Positions 1-5,933 are shown, counted from the stretch's first letter. The stretch: DNA of 6,864 nt from CAZUSO01 sp964622775 (GCA_964622775.1 CAZUSO010000101.1:1-6864); one strand, 5' to 3'. Notes: generated by a model from the letters alone, not told the origin. A program made the numbers and translations.

Positions 1-757
1 GAGGCAAACCCGCCGGACCCGCTGGTACCGCCGTCCAGGAATAATTACCCGAAGGTGCTACGCCAACTAAACGGATATCATCAATCGCCCAACCAATATT
101 CCATCCCGAATGGTATCGAAACCGAAACATAAAATTTGGCTGTAATGCCGTACTCGGAATATTCAAATTGACGGAAGCAAAATTATTCGCAGCACCCTGA
201 TCCGAAGCATATACTCCTCCTGTAAATGCAGCCCATGATGTGCCTCCATTTGTGGAATACTCTACAATTGCAGAATCTACACCTGCCCATAAAAACCAAT
301 CATAGTGATGCCTGAAGCTAAGTGTTACAGATGAATAGCCGGACAGATTAAGAACAGGAGAAGTCAGCGCTACATGAACAACTCCACCCACTCCTGCTGC
401 ATCGGAGTTAGTCAGTGCAAATCCGGTACCTCCTGGGGAATTCACAGTATTTGTAAAATAAGTATATGGATATGGCCTTCTTATCCAGTAAGAATTAGGA
501 GTAGTCGTTGTACCTACCACCACATTAGTCATCAGGCCAAGGGTAGTGGTACTACTTTCAAAATTCTCTGCAAAAATCGTATCCAAGGCAGAATACACAA
601 TATTCAGGTTCACACTTTCCCCGATACAGATGGTATCGGCAGATGCCGTAACATTCGGTTGCGGAATGGTACATTGCGCATGAACCCGGTTCAGGCCTAT
701 GCCCATCAGGAAAAATAAAGACGCAATGTAAGACAGTGAAAAGTAAAGTTTTTTCAT
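1..757 (-). CDS. Secreted adhesin-like surface protein, N-terminal part (partial, runs off left edge)
   Basis: The minus strand is open from ATG at 757 to base 1 (252 residues seen, no stop), so the C-terminus lies outside the window. Residues 1-27 form a signal peptide (MKK, then a hydrophobic core) ending VHA, with predicted cleavage before Q28. Residues about 34-56 (VTASADTICIGESVNLNIVYS) look like the start of an Ig-like/PKD-like repeat. Residues about 60-231 look like a MAM-like or 'cleaved adhesin' jelly-roll domain: it opens with IFAENFES, has SVTLSFRH and AIVEYSTNGGTSW in the middle, and closes with GWAIDDIRLVG. From 238 on, NYSWTAVPAGPAG reads as the second half of the Ig-like repeat. 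Such proteins in Bacteroidota are usually large, exported by the type IX system and end in a sorting domain; that end is not visible here, so T9SS export is inference. A second ATG at 760 directly precedes the chosen one and cannot be excluded. No clear promoter was found. Its exact ligand or function is unknown. Confidence 0.85.
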   Translation of the reverse strand, partial: MKKLYFSLSYIASLFFLMGIGLNRVHAQCTIPQPNVTASADTICIGESVNLNIVYSALDTIFAENFESSTTTLGLMTNVVVGTTTTPNSYWIRRPYPYTYFTNTVNSPGGTGFALTNSDAAGVGGVVHVALTSPVLNLSGYSSVTLSFRHHYDWFLWAGVDSAIVEYSTNGGTSWAAFTGGVYASDQGAANNFASVNLNIPSTALQPNFMFRFRYHSGWNIGWAIDDIRLVGVAPSGNYSWTAVPAGPAGLP

Positions 758-1222
758 CATTCAGTCGCAGTTGTAAATTTGATTAATACGCTATATTTAA
801 AAACAGAAAGCCTTTCACCCACATGATAAGGTAGCGGGTAAAAACGCCCTACAATATTAATTTATTTCGTGATGAATTCAATAACAAAATGCATTTTTTT
901 TATCATAAAAAAATAACAATTTCATTAACAATATTAACAATGCGTAGTGTAAGCAGGAAATGCAATGCCCAATTACTTTATATAAACTTTATACAAGGTG
1001 GCGAAACCAGGGTTATTACTATACATGCCAACCAATAATCGGCGCCGCTCTACCTCCTCCAATCATATTGTTACATAACCATATCACAACCTTCCTTTGT
1101 TTAAAAGTTAAAGCCGATCATAATATTTTCAAAGGATATTTATATTTAAAATCATTATGATTAGCTTTAGCTACTTTACTTAAAATATTATACATTATAA
1201 TTTAAAAAATTAACTACAATTG
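758..1222. other. AT-rich intergenic region between divergent genes
   Basis: This gap separates the 5' ends of the adhesin gene (minus) and the helix-turn-helix gene (plus), so it should carry both promoters. It is strongly AT-rich with runs of A and T (for example around 893-920 and 1165-1212). Open frames inside it (for example 960-1160, plus) have no family resemblance and unlikely composition. Apart from a 13-bp palindrome at 1150-1162 and the promoter-like motif at its right border, I see no RNA gene or other defined element. No convincing TAnnTTTG box was found for the adhesin gene on the minus strand. Confidence 0.6.
1150..1162. repeat. 13-bp palindrome AATCAT-T-ATGATT
   Basis: This is a perfect inverted repeat with 6-bp arms around a single T, followed at 1163-1172 by a second small inverted repeat, AGCT-TT-AGCT. 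It lies about 70 bp upstream of the likely promoter of the helix-turn-helix gene. Dyads of this size are typical operator shapes for XRE-type dimers, so autoregulation is possible. In DNA this AT-rich, short palindromes also arise by chance, and no second copy was seen nearby. Confidence 0.3.
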
Positions 1223-1253
1223 TTGCATATTAATATTATATGCGTTTCATTTG
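1223..1253 (+). promoter_or_regulatory. Candidate Bacteroidota sigma-A promoter for the XRE-type gene
   Basis: TTG at 1223-1225, a 20-bp spacer, and TTCATTTG at 1246-1253 match the Bacteroidota consensus TTG-N19-21-TAnnTTTG, with one mismatch in the downstream box. Transcription would start near 1260, giving a leader of about 54 nt before the ATG at 1314. A TTG codon at 1251 that could extend the ORF upstream lies inside this box, which argues against that earlier start. Confidence 0.45.
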
Positions 1254-1313
1254 TATTGGAAAAATGTAGTGGTATATCTACAGGCTATACTTCATTCGTT
1301 AAATCACGGTGCC

Positions 1314-1706
1314 ATGACCCAGGATCACCCCGCTTCGAACATTTTAAAAAATACTATTCGCGAATTTATAACCATTACCCGGATGGAGCTGAACATCTCG
1401 CAGGAATATATGGCTACCCTGCTCGACATTAATCAAAGCAGCTATTCCAAGCGGGAAAAGGGATATAGTGAGTTTACATTACACCAGATAGAGGTTATTG
1501 CAAATGAATTCAAGATGTCGCTGCCGGAATTTTTTCTCAAAGCTTTTTGTAAAGAACGCAACGTGAGCGAAGTGCTTACCGATTATATTAAAAACCTCAC
1601 CCCGGATGATATAGAAAAAATGCGTAAGCGGCTGCAAACAGACTATCTTAAAAATTCCAACGTACTACTCACTACCATTATATTACTGGAAAACCTGAGG
1701 TATTGA
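1314..1706 (+). CDS. XRE-family helix-turn-helix DNA-binding protein, 130 aa
   Basis: This is a small one-domain transcription regulator. Residues about 14-74 form the five-helix HTH_3 fold: IREFITITRMELN is helix 1, ISQEYMATLLDI helix 2 with the typical Q30, NQSSYSKREKG the recognition helix region with S45, E48 and G50, then LHQIEVIANEFKMSLPEFF helices 4-5. The C-terminal part (about 75-130) has a charged helical stretch (LTPDDIEKMRKRLQTDY) and a hydrophobic tail (VLLTTIILLENL), possibly for dimerisation. I chose ATG 1314 over the in-frame TTG at 1251 because the HTH domain is complete without the extra 21 residues and the TTG falls in the likely promoter. The gene stands alone: no toxin-like partner lies next to it on the same strand, so it looks more like an orphan regulator than an antitoxin. 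Its target is unknown. Confidence 0.85.
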   Translation: MTQDHPASNILKNTIREFITITRMELNISQEYMATLLDINQSSYSKREKGYSEFTLHQIEVIANEFKMSLPEFFLKAFCKERNVSEVLTDYIKNLTPDDIEKMRKRLQTDYLKNSNVLLTTIILLENLRY

Positions 1707-1760
1707 ATTAGTAATGAATAGTAATTAGTGGCACCCGCACGTGCGGGAGTGAATAGTGAC
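1705..1760. repeat. Imperfect short direct repeats around a 14-bp GC palindrome
   Basis: Just after the XRE stop codon there are near-repeats of the type GAATTAGTAAT / GAATAGTAATTAGTG / GAATAGTGAC. They flank a perfect 14-bp palindrome, CCCGCAC-GTGCGGG, at 1734-1747. The palindrome is GC-rich in an AT-rich surrounding. It has no unpaired loop of its own and no T-run follows, so it is a poor intrinsic terminator on either strand. It reads like a small intergenic repeat module. Confidence 0.5.
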
Positions 1761-1792
1761 ATTTGCGAAAAATAGCATTATCTTTTACTGCT

Positions 1793-1854
1793 TTATTGTT
1801 GGTGAAAACACCAAAACGGGGAGGATATGACAACTTTTAAATTTGTAATAGCTG
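1793..1854. repeat. Intergenic repeat, copy A (pairs with 5565-5616)
   Basis: The first 27 bases (1793-1819) match 5565-5591 at 23 positions without a gap, including TTATTGTT and GTGAAAACA. A second matched block follows: ATTTGTAATAGCTG at 1841-1854 against ATCTGTAAAGCTG at 5604-5616. In this copy the core can fold as TTGGTG-AAAA-CACCAA (1799-1814). Both copies are non-coding and in the same orientation. It is probably a dispersed intergenic repeat of the host genome; mobility is not shown. Confidence 0.6.
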
Positions 1855-1880
1855 AAGCATAGTCACAAACTCCTGGTGGC

Positions 1881-2200
1881 ATGCTGTAAGCATCTAATGG
1901 CATCGCATCAACCTCACTGAGCTCCTACGGGATGGCAAAATGAGATATGCAGTGCGAAAATTTACAATGCCCCGATGTACTCCGGGGAAAACGCTTTTAA
2001 GAATGATGGTCCCGAAAGTGCTTAGTATTAACAATCCCTGGCTGAAGCCCGAGGTACTAAAGTACGAGTTCCCTTTGTTTTGGCGTGAGCTTTTGTTGGG
2101 AAGCAACACAAAAACCATGACAAAACAAGGCAGAAATTCTAAAAGTGCTTTCCCCTGGATGTACTTCATAAAAAACATTTGAAACCATTTTTTTATTAAA
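1881..2200. other. Intergenic block with degenerate repeat character and a doubtful 80-codon ORF
   Basis: The stretch between copy A of the repeat and the LUD gene contains several small hairpins: ATGCT-GTA-AGCAT at 1881-1893, CCCCG-N8-CGGGG near 1970-1987, and GTACT-AA-AGTAC near 2054-2065. On the plus strand 1940-2182 is open (80 codons from ATG, basic protein with LFWRELLLGS and NTKTMTKQGRN), and the opposite strand is open over the same stretch. Neither reading matches a family I recognise, no promoter or leader is obvious, and both strands being open with embedded hairpins fits repeat-derived DNA better than a gene. A real small gene at 1940-2182 cannot be ruled out. Confidence 0.35.
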
Positions 2201-2226
2201 TTAGCGGTCTGAAATCTGCCGGCAGG

Positions 2227-2257
2227 TTGAAAGCCATTTTGAATCCCTGTAGTTTTC
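2227..2257 (+). promoter_or_regulatory. Candidate promoter of the LUD-domain gene
   Basis: TTG at 2227-2229, a 20-bp spacer and TAGTTTTC at 2250-2257 agree with TTG-N20-TAnnTTTG except for the last base. The start of transcription would fall near 2264, leaving a very short leader of about 9 nt before the ATG at 2273. The short leader makes this less certain. Confidence 0.35.
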
Positions 2258-2272
2258 CGTCTCTCCCGAATT

Positions 2273-2932
2273 ATGGCAACATACAGAACATCGAAAGCGA
2301 AAGAGAATATACTCAGAAATATCAGGCAGGCGCTGAATGAAATACAACTGCCGATGCCATTCCCCGAAGCGGATAAAACATCCGAACAAATATTCCATCC
2401 GCCGGCGGCAAATCTGGACGAGGCTTTCGTACAGGCCTTTACAGAGACCGGCGGTAATTTTATTTTTTGCAATAACTATGATGAAGTAGCAGACAACATT
2501 CAAACGCTTGCTGTGAGCCGGAACTGGACCGAAGTATTTTGTCCCTGTGTTCCGCTGCTTTCCGCATTGATGGAATACAAAATGCCTTTTCTTCATGAAT
2601 ATAATGTAACGCATGATCAGGCGGATGCCTGCATTACCGACTGCGAAGCGGCCATTGCCCGTACCGGGAGCTTTTTGTTCAGCAGCCGGCAGCATTACGG
2701 CCGGACGGCATCTGTTTATTTCCCGGTACACATCGTGGTGCTGAGCCCTAACCAGATCTTACCGGATATTGACAATGCTTTGAAAATGATTCAGCATAAA
2801 TACCGGGGCAGGATACCCTCGATGATTAATCTCAACACCGGACCCAGCCGCACGGCGGATATTGAGAAAACCCTGGTGACTGGTATTCATGGCCCCAGGG
2901 AGGTGTTTTGCTTTTATGTGAATGCACAATAG
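2273..2932 (+). CDS. LUD-domain protein, LutC/YkgG family (DUF162)
   Basis: The 219-residue product is close to the usual length of LutC-type proteins. The family signature is in the C-terminal half: ACITDCEAAIARTGSFLF (119-136), GR (143-144), YFPVHIVVLSP (149-159), NTGPSRTADIEKTLVTGIHGPRE (188-210). In Bacillus, LutC works with the iron-sulfur proteins LutA and LutB to oxidise L-lactate to pyruvate. The biochemical role of LutC itself is poorly defined. Here no lutA or lutB neighbour is present: upstream is repeat-rich DNA and downstream a convergent antiporter gene. The protein may therefore act with partners encoded elsewhere or have a separate, unknown role. ATG 2273 is the first start in frame; no Shine-Dalgarno is seen, as expected in Bacteroidota. 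The 3' end faces the antiporter's 3' end across 20 bp. It is cytoplasmic, with no signal peptide or membrane segment. Confidence 0.85.
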   Translation: MATYRTSKAKENILRNIRQALNEIQLPMPFPEADKTSEQIFHPPAANLDEAFVQAFTETGGNFIFCNNYDEVADNIQTLAVSRNWTEVFCPCVPLLSALMEYKMPFLHEYNVTHDQADACITDCEAAIARTGSFLFSSRQHYGRTASVYFPVHIVVLSPNQILPDIDNALKMIQHKYRGRIPSMINLNTGPSRTADIEKTLVTGIHGPREVFCFYVNAQ

Positions 2933-2952
2933 GTGGAGCAAAGCAGCTTTTG

Positions 2953-5262
2953 TCAGCCGCCAACTTTCGCCTGTTCCATATTTTTCTTTTTGAACTCGGT
3001 TATCTTTTTACGGTCGCCTACAATCCAAACCACATCATTCCATTCAAAAACCGTTGCCGAATCCGGATTCAGAATACGCTCGTTATTTTTCTCAATGCCT
3101 ACCACCAGGCCGTGGGTTTGCTCTCTCAGCCCTGAATGACGTATGGTCTGCCCTTTTAATTTAGTATATTCATCCACAATAATTTTATCCAGCATGATGT
3201 CTTCGATAGCTGTTTCATTGAACGTAATGACCTCCGCAGTATCGAATACCGGTTTGAACACCTGTATCTGGTCGTCCGTAGCCAGGATACCTACACGGTC
3301 AAAAGGCAACAACCGGTTATGACGCCCCGGAGTGTGAATGACCTTATCACCCCGCTTAATATATACAATATTGACACCATATTTTTCCCTCCACGCGAGC
3401 TTCATAAGCTGCTGTCCGGTATAATCAGCTAAAGGATTGACTTCCATTTCCACAATATGCGCATCCCAGGCCTCTAAGTCAGACTGCAAACCGTCTGCAA
3501 TATGCTGAAGGCTTTCGGCGAGCGGATCCTGCTGTTGTGCAGCCAGCGCCGTTTCCCGGGCATTCAGATTGGAGATAAAACGACGTTCAAGGCGCTGGTA
3601 AAATTTCTGGATATTCTTTGAAAAGACAAACAATACGGCAACCGTTATCGGAATAGCCGTAAGGAAAGCCACCTTGGTAGAGGCTATCTGGTCAATGAAC
3701 AATCCCGTAAGCAATAAGCCGATGAGAATACGGAATATCTCAATAATAAGCAATGGTCCTGAACTGTATTTTTTATTAGCCCAAAGCTCTTTATAGGCGG
3801 AAATATTGACCGGCTTTTTAGCCATTATCGCCCATAAAAACGGTACGGCCGCGGCAAGGCCTAACACTAAAATCACCGTTGTGCGCAATACCTCATTCGG
3901 AATCTGCTTTTCCAAAAACGGTACAATGAAATTAGTAATTAATAAAATGAGCGCCACTAATACGATACTGTTTGTCAGCACCATTCTGATATAATTAGCC
4001 ATCAGAATTTTCCAGTCTGCATCGGCCTGCAGAGTTTGAGCGCTGGAAGAGTAACGGTTGAGCCTTTTAACCCATTTGTCCGGCAATATACGAGCCAGAA
4101 AATTATACAGGGGCTCTGAATATTTGATGAGGTAAGGTGTTGTGAAAGTGGTGACTGCCGAGGCTCCCACGGCAACCGGGAATAAAAAGTCGGAAATCAC
4201 GCCAAGCGATAATCCCAGAGTGGCCACGATAAAAGCAAATTCGCCAATCTGCGCCATACTCATACCCACCTGCACCGATTGTTTCAGCGGTTGCCCCGAA
4301 ACTAAGGCGCCCAGTGTAGTGCTGAACAGTTTTCCACCCAGGGTCAGGAGCGTGATAATAATAATCGGGAAACCATATTGAACCATAGCCGCAGGATCGA
4401 TCATCATACCTACGGAAACAAAAAATACGGTTCCGAATAAGTCCTTGACCGGCTTGATAACATGTTCCACCTTTTCCGAGATGGTGGTTTCCGCAATGAT
4501 GGAGCCCATCACAAATGCGCCTAATTCGGCGGAAAAGCCGACCTGAGTGGCCAGCACAACCATGCCCAGACATAAGCCTATGGACAGAATCAGCAAGGTT
4601 TCATCATCTAACAGACGTTTGGCTTTTTTCAGGAAAGTCGGCAGCAGGAAGATGCCCATAATAAACCAAAGCGCAAGGAAAAATAATAGCTTGAAGACGG
4701 TAAATAAAATTTCCGAACCCTGAAACTGTTGGGTAACCGCAATGGTGGAAAGCAATACCATCAATAAGATGACCACAATATCTTCTACCACTAAAACGCC
4801 AAATACAATCCGGGCAAACTGTTTGGTCTTGACATTCAGTTCTTCGAAAGCACGGATAATGATGGTGGTGGAAGAACTGGCCAGCATCCCTCCTAAAAAC
4901 ATACTGTCCATAGTGGACCAACCTAAAAACAACTTCCCGGTAAAATAGCCTGCCAGCGTGATGAATATAATTTCAACAAATGCCGTGATAGATGCGGAGC
5001 CTCCTACACGCATCAGCTTTTTAAAGCTAAATTCAAGACCCAGGCTGAACAGCAGAAAAATAACGCCTATCTCTGCCAGCGTATCAATATTTTCGTTATC
5101 AACTACAGTTGGTATAAAAGAAAAATGGGGACCTACCAGGAATCCGGCAATAATATAACCCAGGACTAAGGGTTGTTTGATTTTTTTGAAGATAATCGTG
5201 ACAATGGCCCCGACCATAAGGATCAAGGCTAAGTCTACAATCAGTTTTGGTAAGTGACCCAT
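2953..5262 (-). CDS. CPA2-type cation:proton antiporter (Kef-like) with tandem RCK_C domains
   Basis: This 769-residue inner-membrane protein should exchange Na+ or K+ for protons and so serve pH and ion balance. Residues about 6-385 form the Na+/H+ exchanger domain of roughly 12-13 helices. Hallmarks are YIIAGFLVGP (36-45), FLLFSLGLEFS (69-79), VVEDIVVIL (158-166, with the E160-D161 pair at the expected ion-binding site), GAFVMGSIIAET (248-259), GTVFFVSVGMMIDP (277-290) and AQIGEFAFIVATLG (337-350). A second hydrophobic block (about 428-548) contains some four more helices. The cytoplasmic tail carries two RCK_C/TrkA-C-like units: about 612-672 (KYGVNIVYIKRGDKVI) and 690-757 (THGLVVGIEKNNERIL, NDVVWIVGD). 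The Rossmann RCK_N domain with its GxGxxG motif, found in KefB/KefC, is missing, so gating by NAD(H) or glutathione in the KefC manner is not expected; another ligand is possible. ATG 5262 gives a normal start. Ion specificity cannot be read from the sequence. Confidence 0.92.
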   Translation of the reverse strand: MGHLPKLIVDLALILMVGAIVTIIFKKIKQPLVLGYIIAGFLVGPHFSFIPTVVDNENIDTLAEIGVIFLLFSLGLEFSFKKLMRVGGSASITAFVEIIFITLAGYFTGKLFLGWSTMDSMFLGGMLASSSTTIIIRAFEELNVKTKQFARIVFGVLVVEDIVVILLMVLLSTIAVTQQFQGSEILFTVFKLLFFLALWFIMGIFLLPTFLKKAKRLLDDETLLILSIGLCLGMVVLATQVGFSAELGAFVMGSIIAETTISEKVEHVIKPVKDLFGTVFFVSVGMMIDPAAMVQYGFPIIIITLLTLGGKLFSTTLGALVSGQPLKQSVQVGMSMAQIGEFAFIVATLGLSLGVISDFLFPVAVGASAVTTFTTPYLIKYSEPLYNFLARILPDKWVKRLNRYSSSAQTLQADADWKILMANYIRMVLTNSIVLVALILLITNFIVPFLEKQIPNEVLRTTVILVLGLAAAVPFLWAIMAKKPVNISAYKELWANKKYSSGPLLIIEIFRILIGLLLTGLFIDQIASTKVAFLTAIPITVAVLFVFSKNIQKFYQRLERRFISNLNARETALAAQQQDPLAESLQHIADGLQSDLEAWDAHIVEMEVNPLADYTGQQLMKLAWREKYGVNIVYIKRGDKVIHTPGRHNRLLPFDRVGILATDDQIQVFKPVFDTAEVITFNETAIEDIMLDKIIVDEYTKLKGQTIRHSGLREQTHGLVVGIEKNNERILNPDSATVFEWNDVVWIVGDRKKITEFKKKNMEQAKVGG

Positions 5263-5407
5263 AGGCTATAATGTATTTTCCAGTTCGGAGTAAATATACA
5301 AAATCAGATGCTTTTTGGAAACACTTAAATTAACAAGTTTTGGAAAACGGAGTTTCAACAAATTACTAAATGCCTTAAAGGGAGCAGGTTTCAGGCATGT
5401 TCCGGCA

Positions 5408-5442
5408 CACTAATTATTGTCGCTATGCGACAATAATTAGTG
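5408..5442. repeat. Perfect 16-bp inverted repeat with TAT loop
   Basis: Left arm CACTAATTATTGTCGC (5408-5423), loop TAT, right arm GCGACAATAATTAGTG (5427-5442), all 16 pairs matching. This is far beyond chance in a window of this size. On the plus strand an A-run follows and on the minus strand the sequence after it is GC-mixed, so there is no T-tract for a standard terminator in either direction. It lies about 145 bp upstream of the antiporter start. It may be a protein-binding site, an RNA hairpin, or a REP-like palindromic repeat. Confidence 0.8.
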
Positions 5443-5488
5443 AAAAAATAATAGTTACTTATTCCGGATTTATGGATTTCAGCATTAA

Positions 5489-5510
5489 AATATCAAAGCC
5501 ACCTGATATT
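5489..5510. repeat. 7-bp inverted repeat AATATCA-N8-TGATATT
   Basis: The arms at 5489-5495 and 5504-5510 are perfectly complementary with an 8-nt loop AAGCCACC. It is AT-rich and modest on its own, but part of the chain of palindromes in this gap. Confidence 0.4.
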
Positions 5511-5564
5511 AAAGTATGTTGTTTATCCCAAATTCTCATGTCTGGCCTGCTGTACCTAATTACG

Positions 5565-5616
5565 TTATTGTTAGTGAAAACATCCCAACGGCGGGAAAGT
5601 AGCATCTGTAAAGCTG
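5565..5616. repeat. Intergenic repeat, copy B (pairs with 1793-1854)
   Basis: Same orientation as copy A, with 23 of 27 identical bases in the first block (5565-5591) and a second conserved block ATCTGTAAAGCTG (5604-5616). About 10 bp between the blocks are missing relative to copy A. The hairpin seen in copy A is degraded here (TTAGTG-AAAA-CATCCCAA). Confidence 0.6.
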
Positions 5617-5627
5617 TTTGTGCGCGT

Positions 5628-5718
5628 GAAATGACGAAAAAACCGTGACGTCATTTCGATCGAAATTAAAATCATGTAGCATAGCGGAATAATTTTAATG
5701 AAGTAGAGGAATTCTACT
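5628..5718. repeat. Composite of three inverted repeats (MITE- or REP-like debris)
   Basis: Three dyads follow each other: GAAATGACG (5628-5636) with CGTCATTTC (5649-5657), 9 of 9 pairs over a 12-nt loop; ATTAAAAT (5665-5672) with ATTTTAAT (5692-5699), 8 of 8 over 19 nt; AGTAGA (5702-5707) with TCTACT (5713-5718) over 5 nt. The string GTCATTTCGATCGAA followed by AAGTAGAGGAATTCTACTC resembles a GTCATTTCGA..GAAGT.GAGAAATCT type of intergenic repeat that I remember as frequent in Bacteroidota genomes. That resemblance is from memory, without a search. Confidence 0.5.
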
Positions 5719-5769
5719 CAAATTTCTTTGGTCGTATGATGTCATGATCATCAGCGTATTAATCACAGT

Positions 5770-5871
5770 TGTCATTGGCAATGCCTGAAACAATCTCCTG
5801 ACCATTTGGCATCACCAAGGAATATGAATACGATTGCTGTTTTTGAGATTGCTTCGTGCTTCACAATGACA
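5770..5871. repeat. Palindromic element with about 28-bp imperfect terminal inverted repeats
   Basis: The left arm 5770-5797 (TGTCATTG ... CAATCTC) pairs with the right arm 5845-5871 (GAGATTG ... CAATGACA): about 22 matches over 28 positions with one gap, including 8 perfect outer pairs and 7 perfect inner pairs, around a 47-bp spacer. The right arm, GAGATTGCTTCGTGCTTCAC and on, resembles the widely seen 'CATTGCGA..GAAGCAATCTC' intergenic repeat family. It carries no coding potential, which fits a small non-autonomous or REP-like element. Confidence 0.65.
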
Positions 5872-5894
5872 GCAGGCGTTTGGCCTTAGCGCTA

Positions 5895-5924
5895 CAGCTG
5901 GATGCGAATCCGCATGCAAAGCTG
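5895..5924 (-). terminator. Two-part hairpin just downstream of the secreted-protein gene (possible transcript end)
   Basis: CAGCT (5895-5899) pairs with AGCTG (5920-5924), and inside it ATGCG (5902-5906) pairs with CGCAT (5911-5915) around an AATC loop. The hairpin begins 10 nt beyond the stop codon of the minus-strand gene ending at 5934. No T-run follows on that strand, so it is not a standard Rho-independent terminator. It could still protect or end the transcript, or simply be another palindrome of the island. Confidence 0.3.
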
Positions 5925-5933
5925 CAATAACGT

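Larger units (their letters stand above)
5263..5933. other. 671-bp intergenic region rich in inverted repeats
   Basis: The region lies between the 3' end of the 217-residue secreted protein gene and the 5' end of the antiporter gene, both on the minus strand. Bases 5263-5390 are plain AT-rich leader/promoter sequence for the antiporter, without a convincing promoter match (TATATTTA at about 5293-5300 on the minus strand lacks a TTG at the right distance). From about 5400 to 5930 at least seven inverted repeats follow one another; they are listed separately. The open frame at 5397-5648 is built from these repeats and is not credible as a gene. Confidence 0.6.

Noticed and set aside
374..718. 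114-codon open frame on the plus strand
   Set aside because: It is antisense to the signal peptide and jelly-roll coding region of the adhesin gene; the composition is typical of a shadow.
960..1160. 66-codon open frame in the AT-rich gap
   Set aside because: No family resemblance, rich in C, H, Y and T in an unlikely mix, and no start context.
1251..1313. Upstream TTG start for the XRE gene
   Set aside because: The TTG lies within the likely promoter box, and the added 21 residues do not belong to the HTH fold.
1234..1706. Toxin-antitoxin pair with the XRE protein as antitoxin
   Set aside because: No adjacent small gene on the same strand with a toxin-like sequence on either side.
1894..2472. 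192-codon open frame on the minus strand
   Set aside because: Its first 200 bases are antisense to the well-supported LUD gene and the rest lies in repeat-like DNA; composition and lack of any family resemblance mark it as a shadow.
2201..2731. 176-codon open frame on the minus strand
   Set aside because: It is antisense to the LUD gene over most of its length and has no recognisable domain.
2933..2952. Bidirectional terminator between the convergent LUD and antiporter genes
   Set aside because: The 20-bp gap has only a weak AAAGC-A-GCTTT dyad; stem too short and no clear T-run to support a terminator.
4103..4921. Two further minus-strand open frames (4103-4573, 4604-4921) inside the antiporter gene
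   Set aside because: They are alternate frames of a gene whose own frame shows uninterrupted family motifs; no frameshift is needed.
5397..5648. 83-codon open frame in the repeat island
   Set aside because: It runs through the 16-bp hairpin and copy B of the direct repeat, so it is repeat DNA read by chance.
5400..5930. CRISPR array
   Set aside because: The units differ from one another in sequence and length; there is no regular repeat-spacer spacing and no cas gene.
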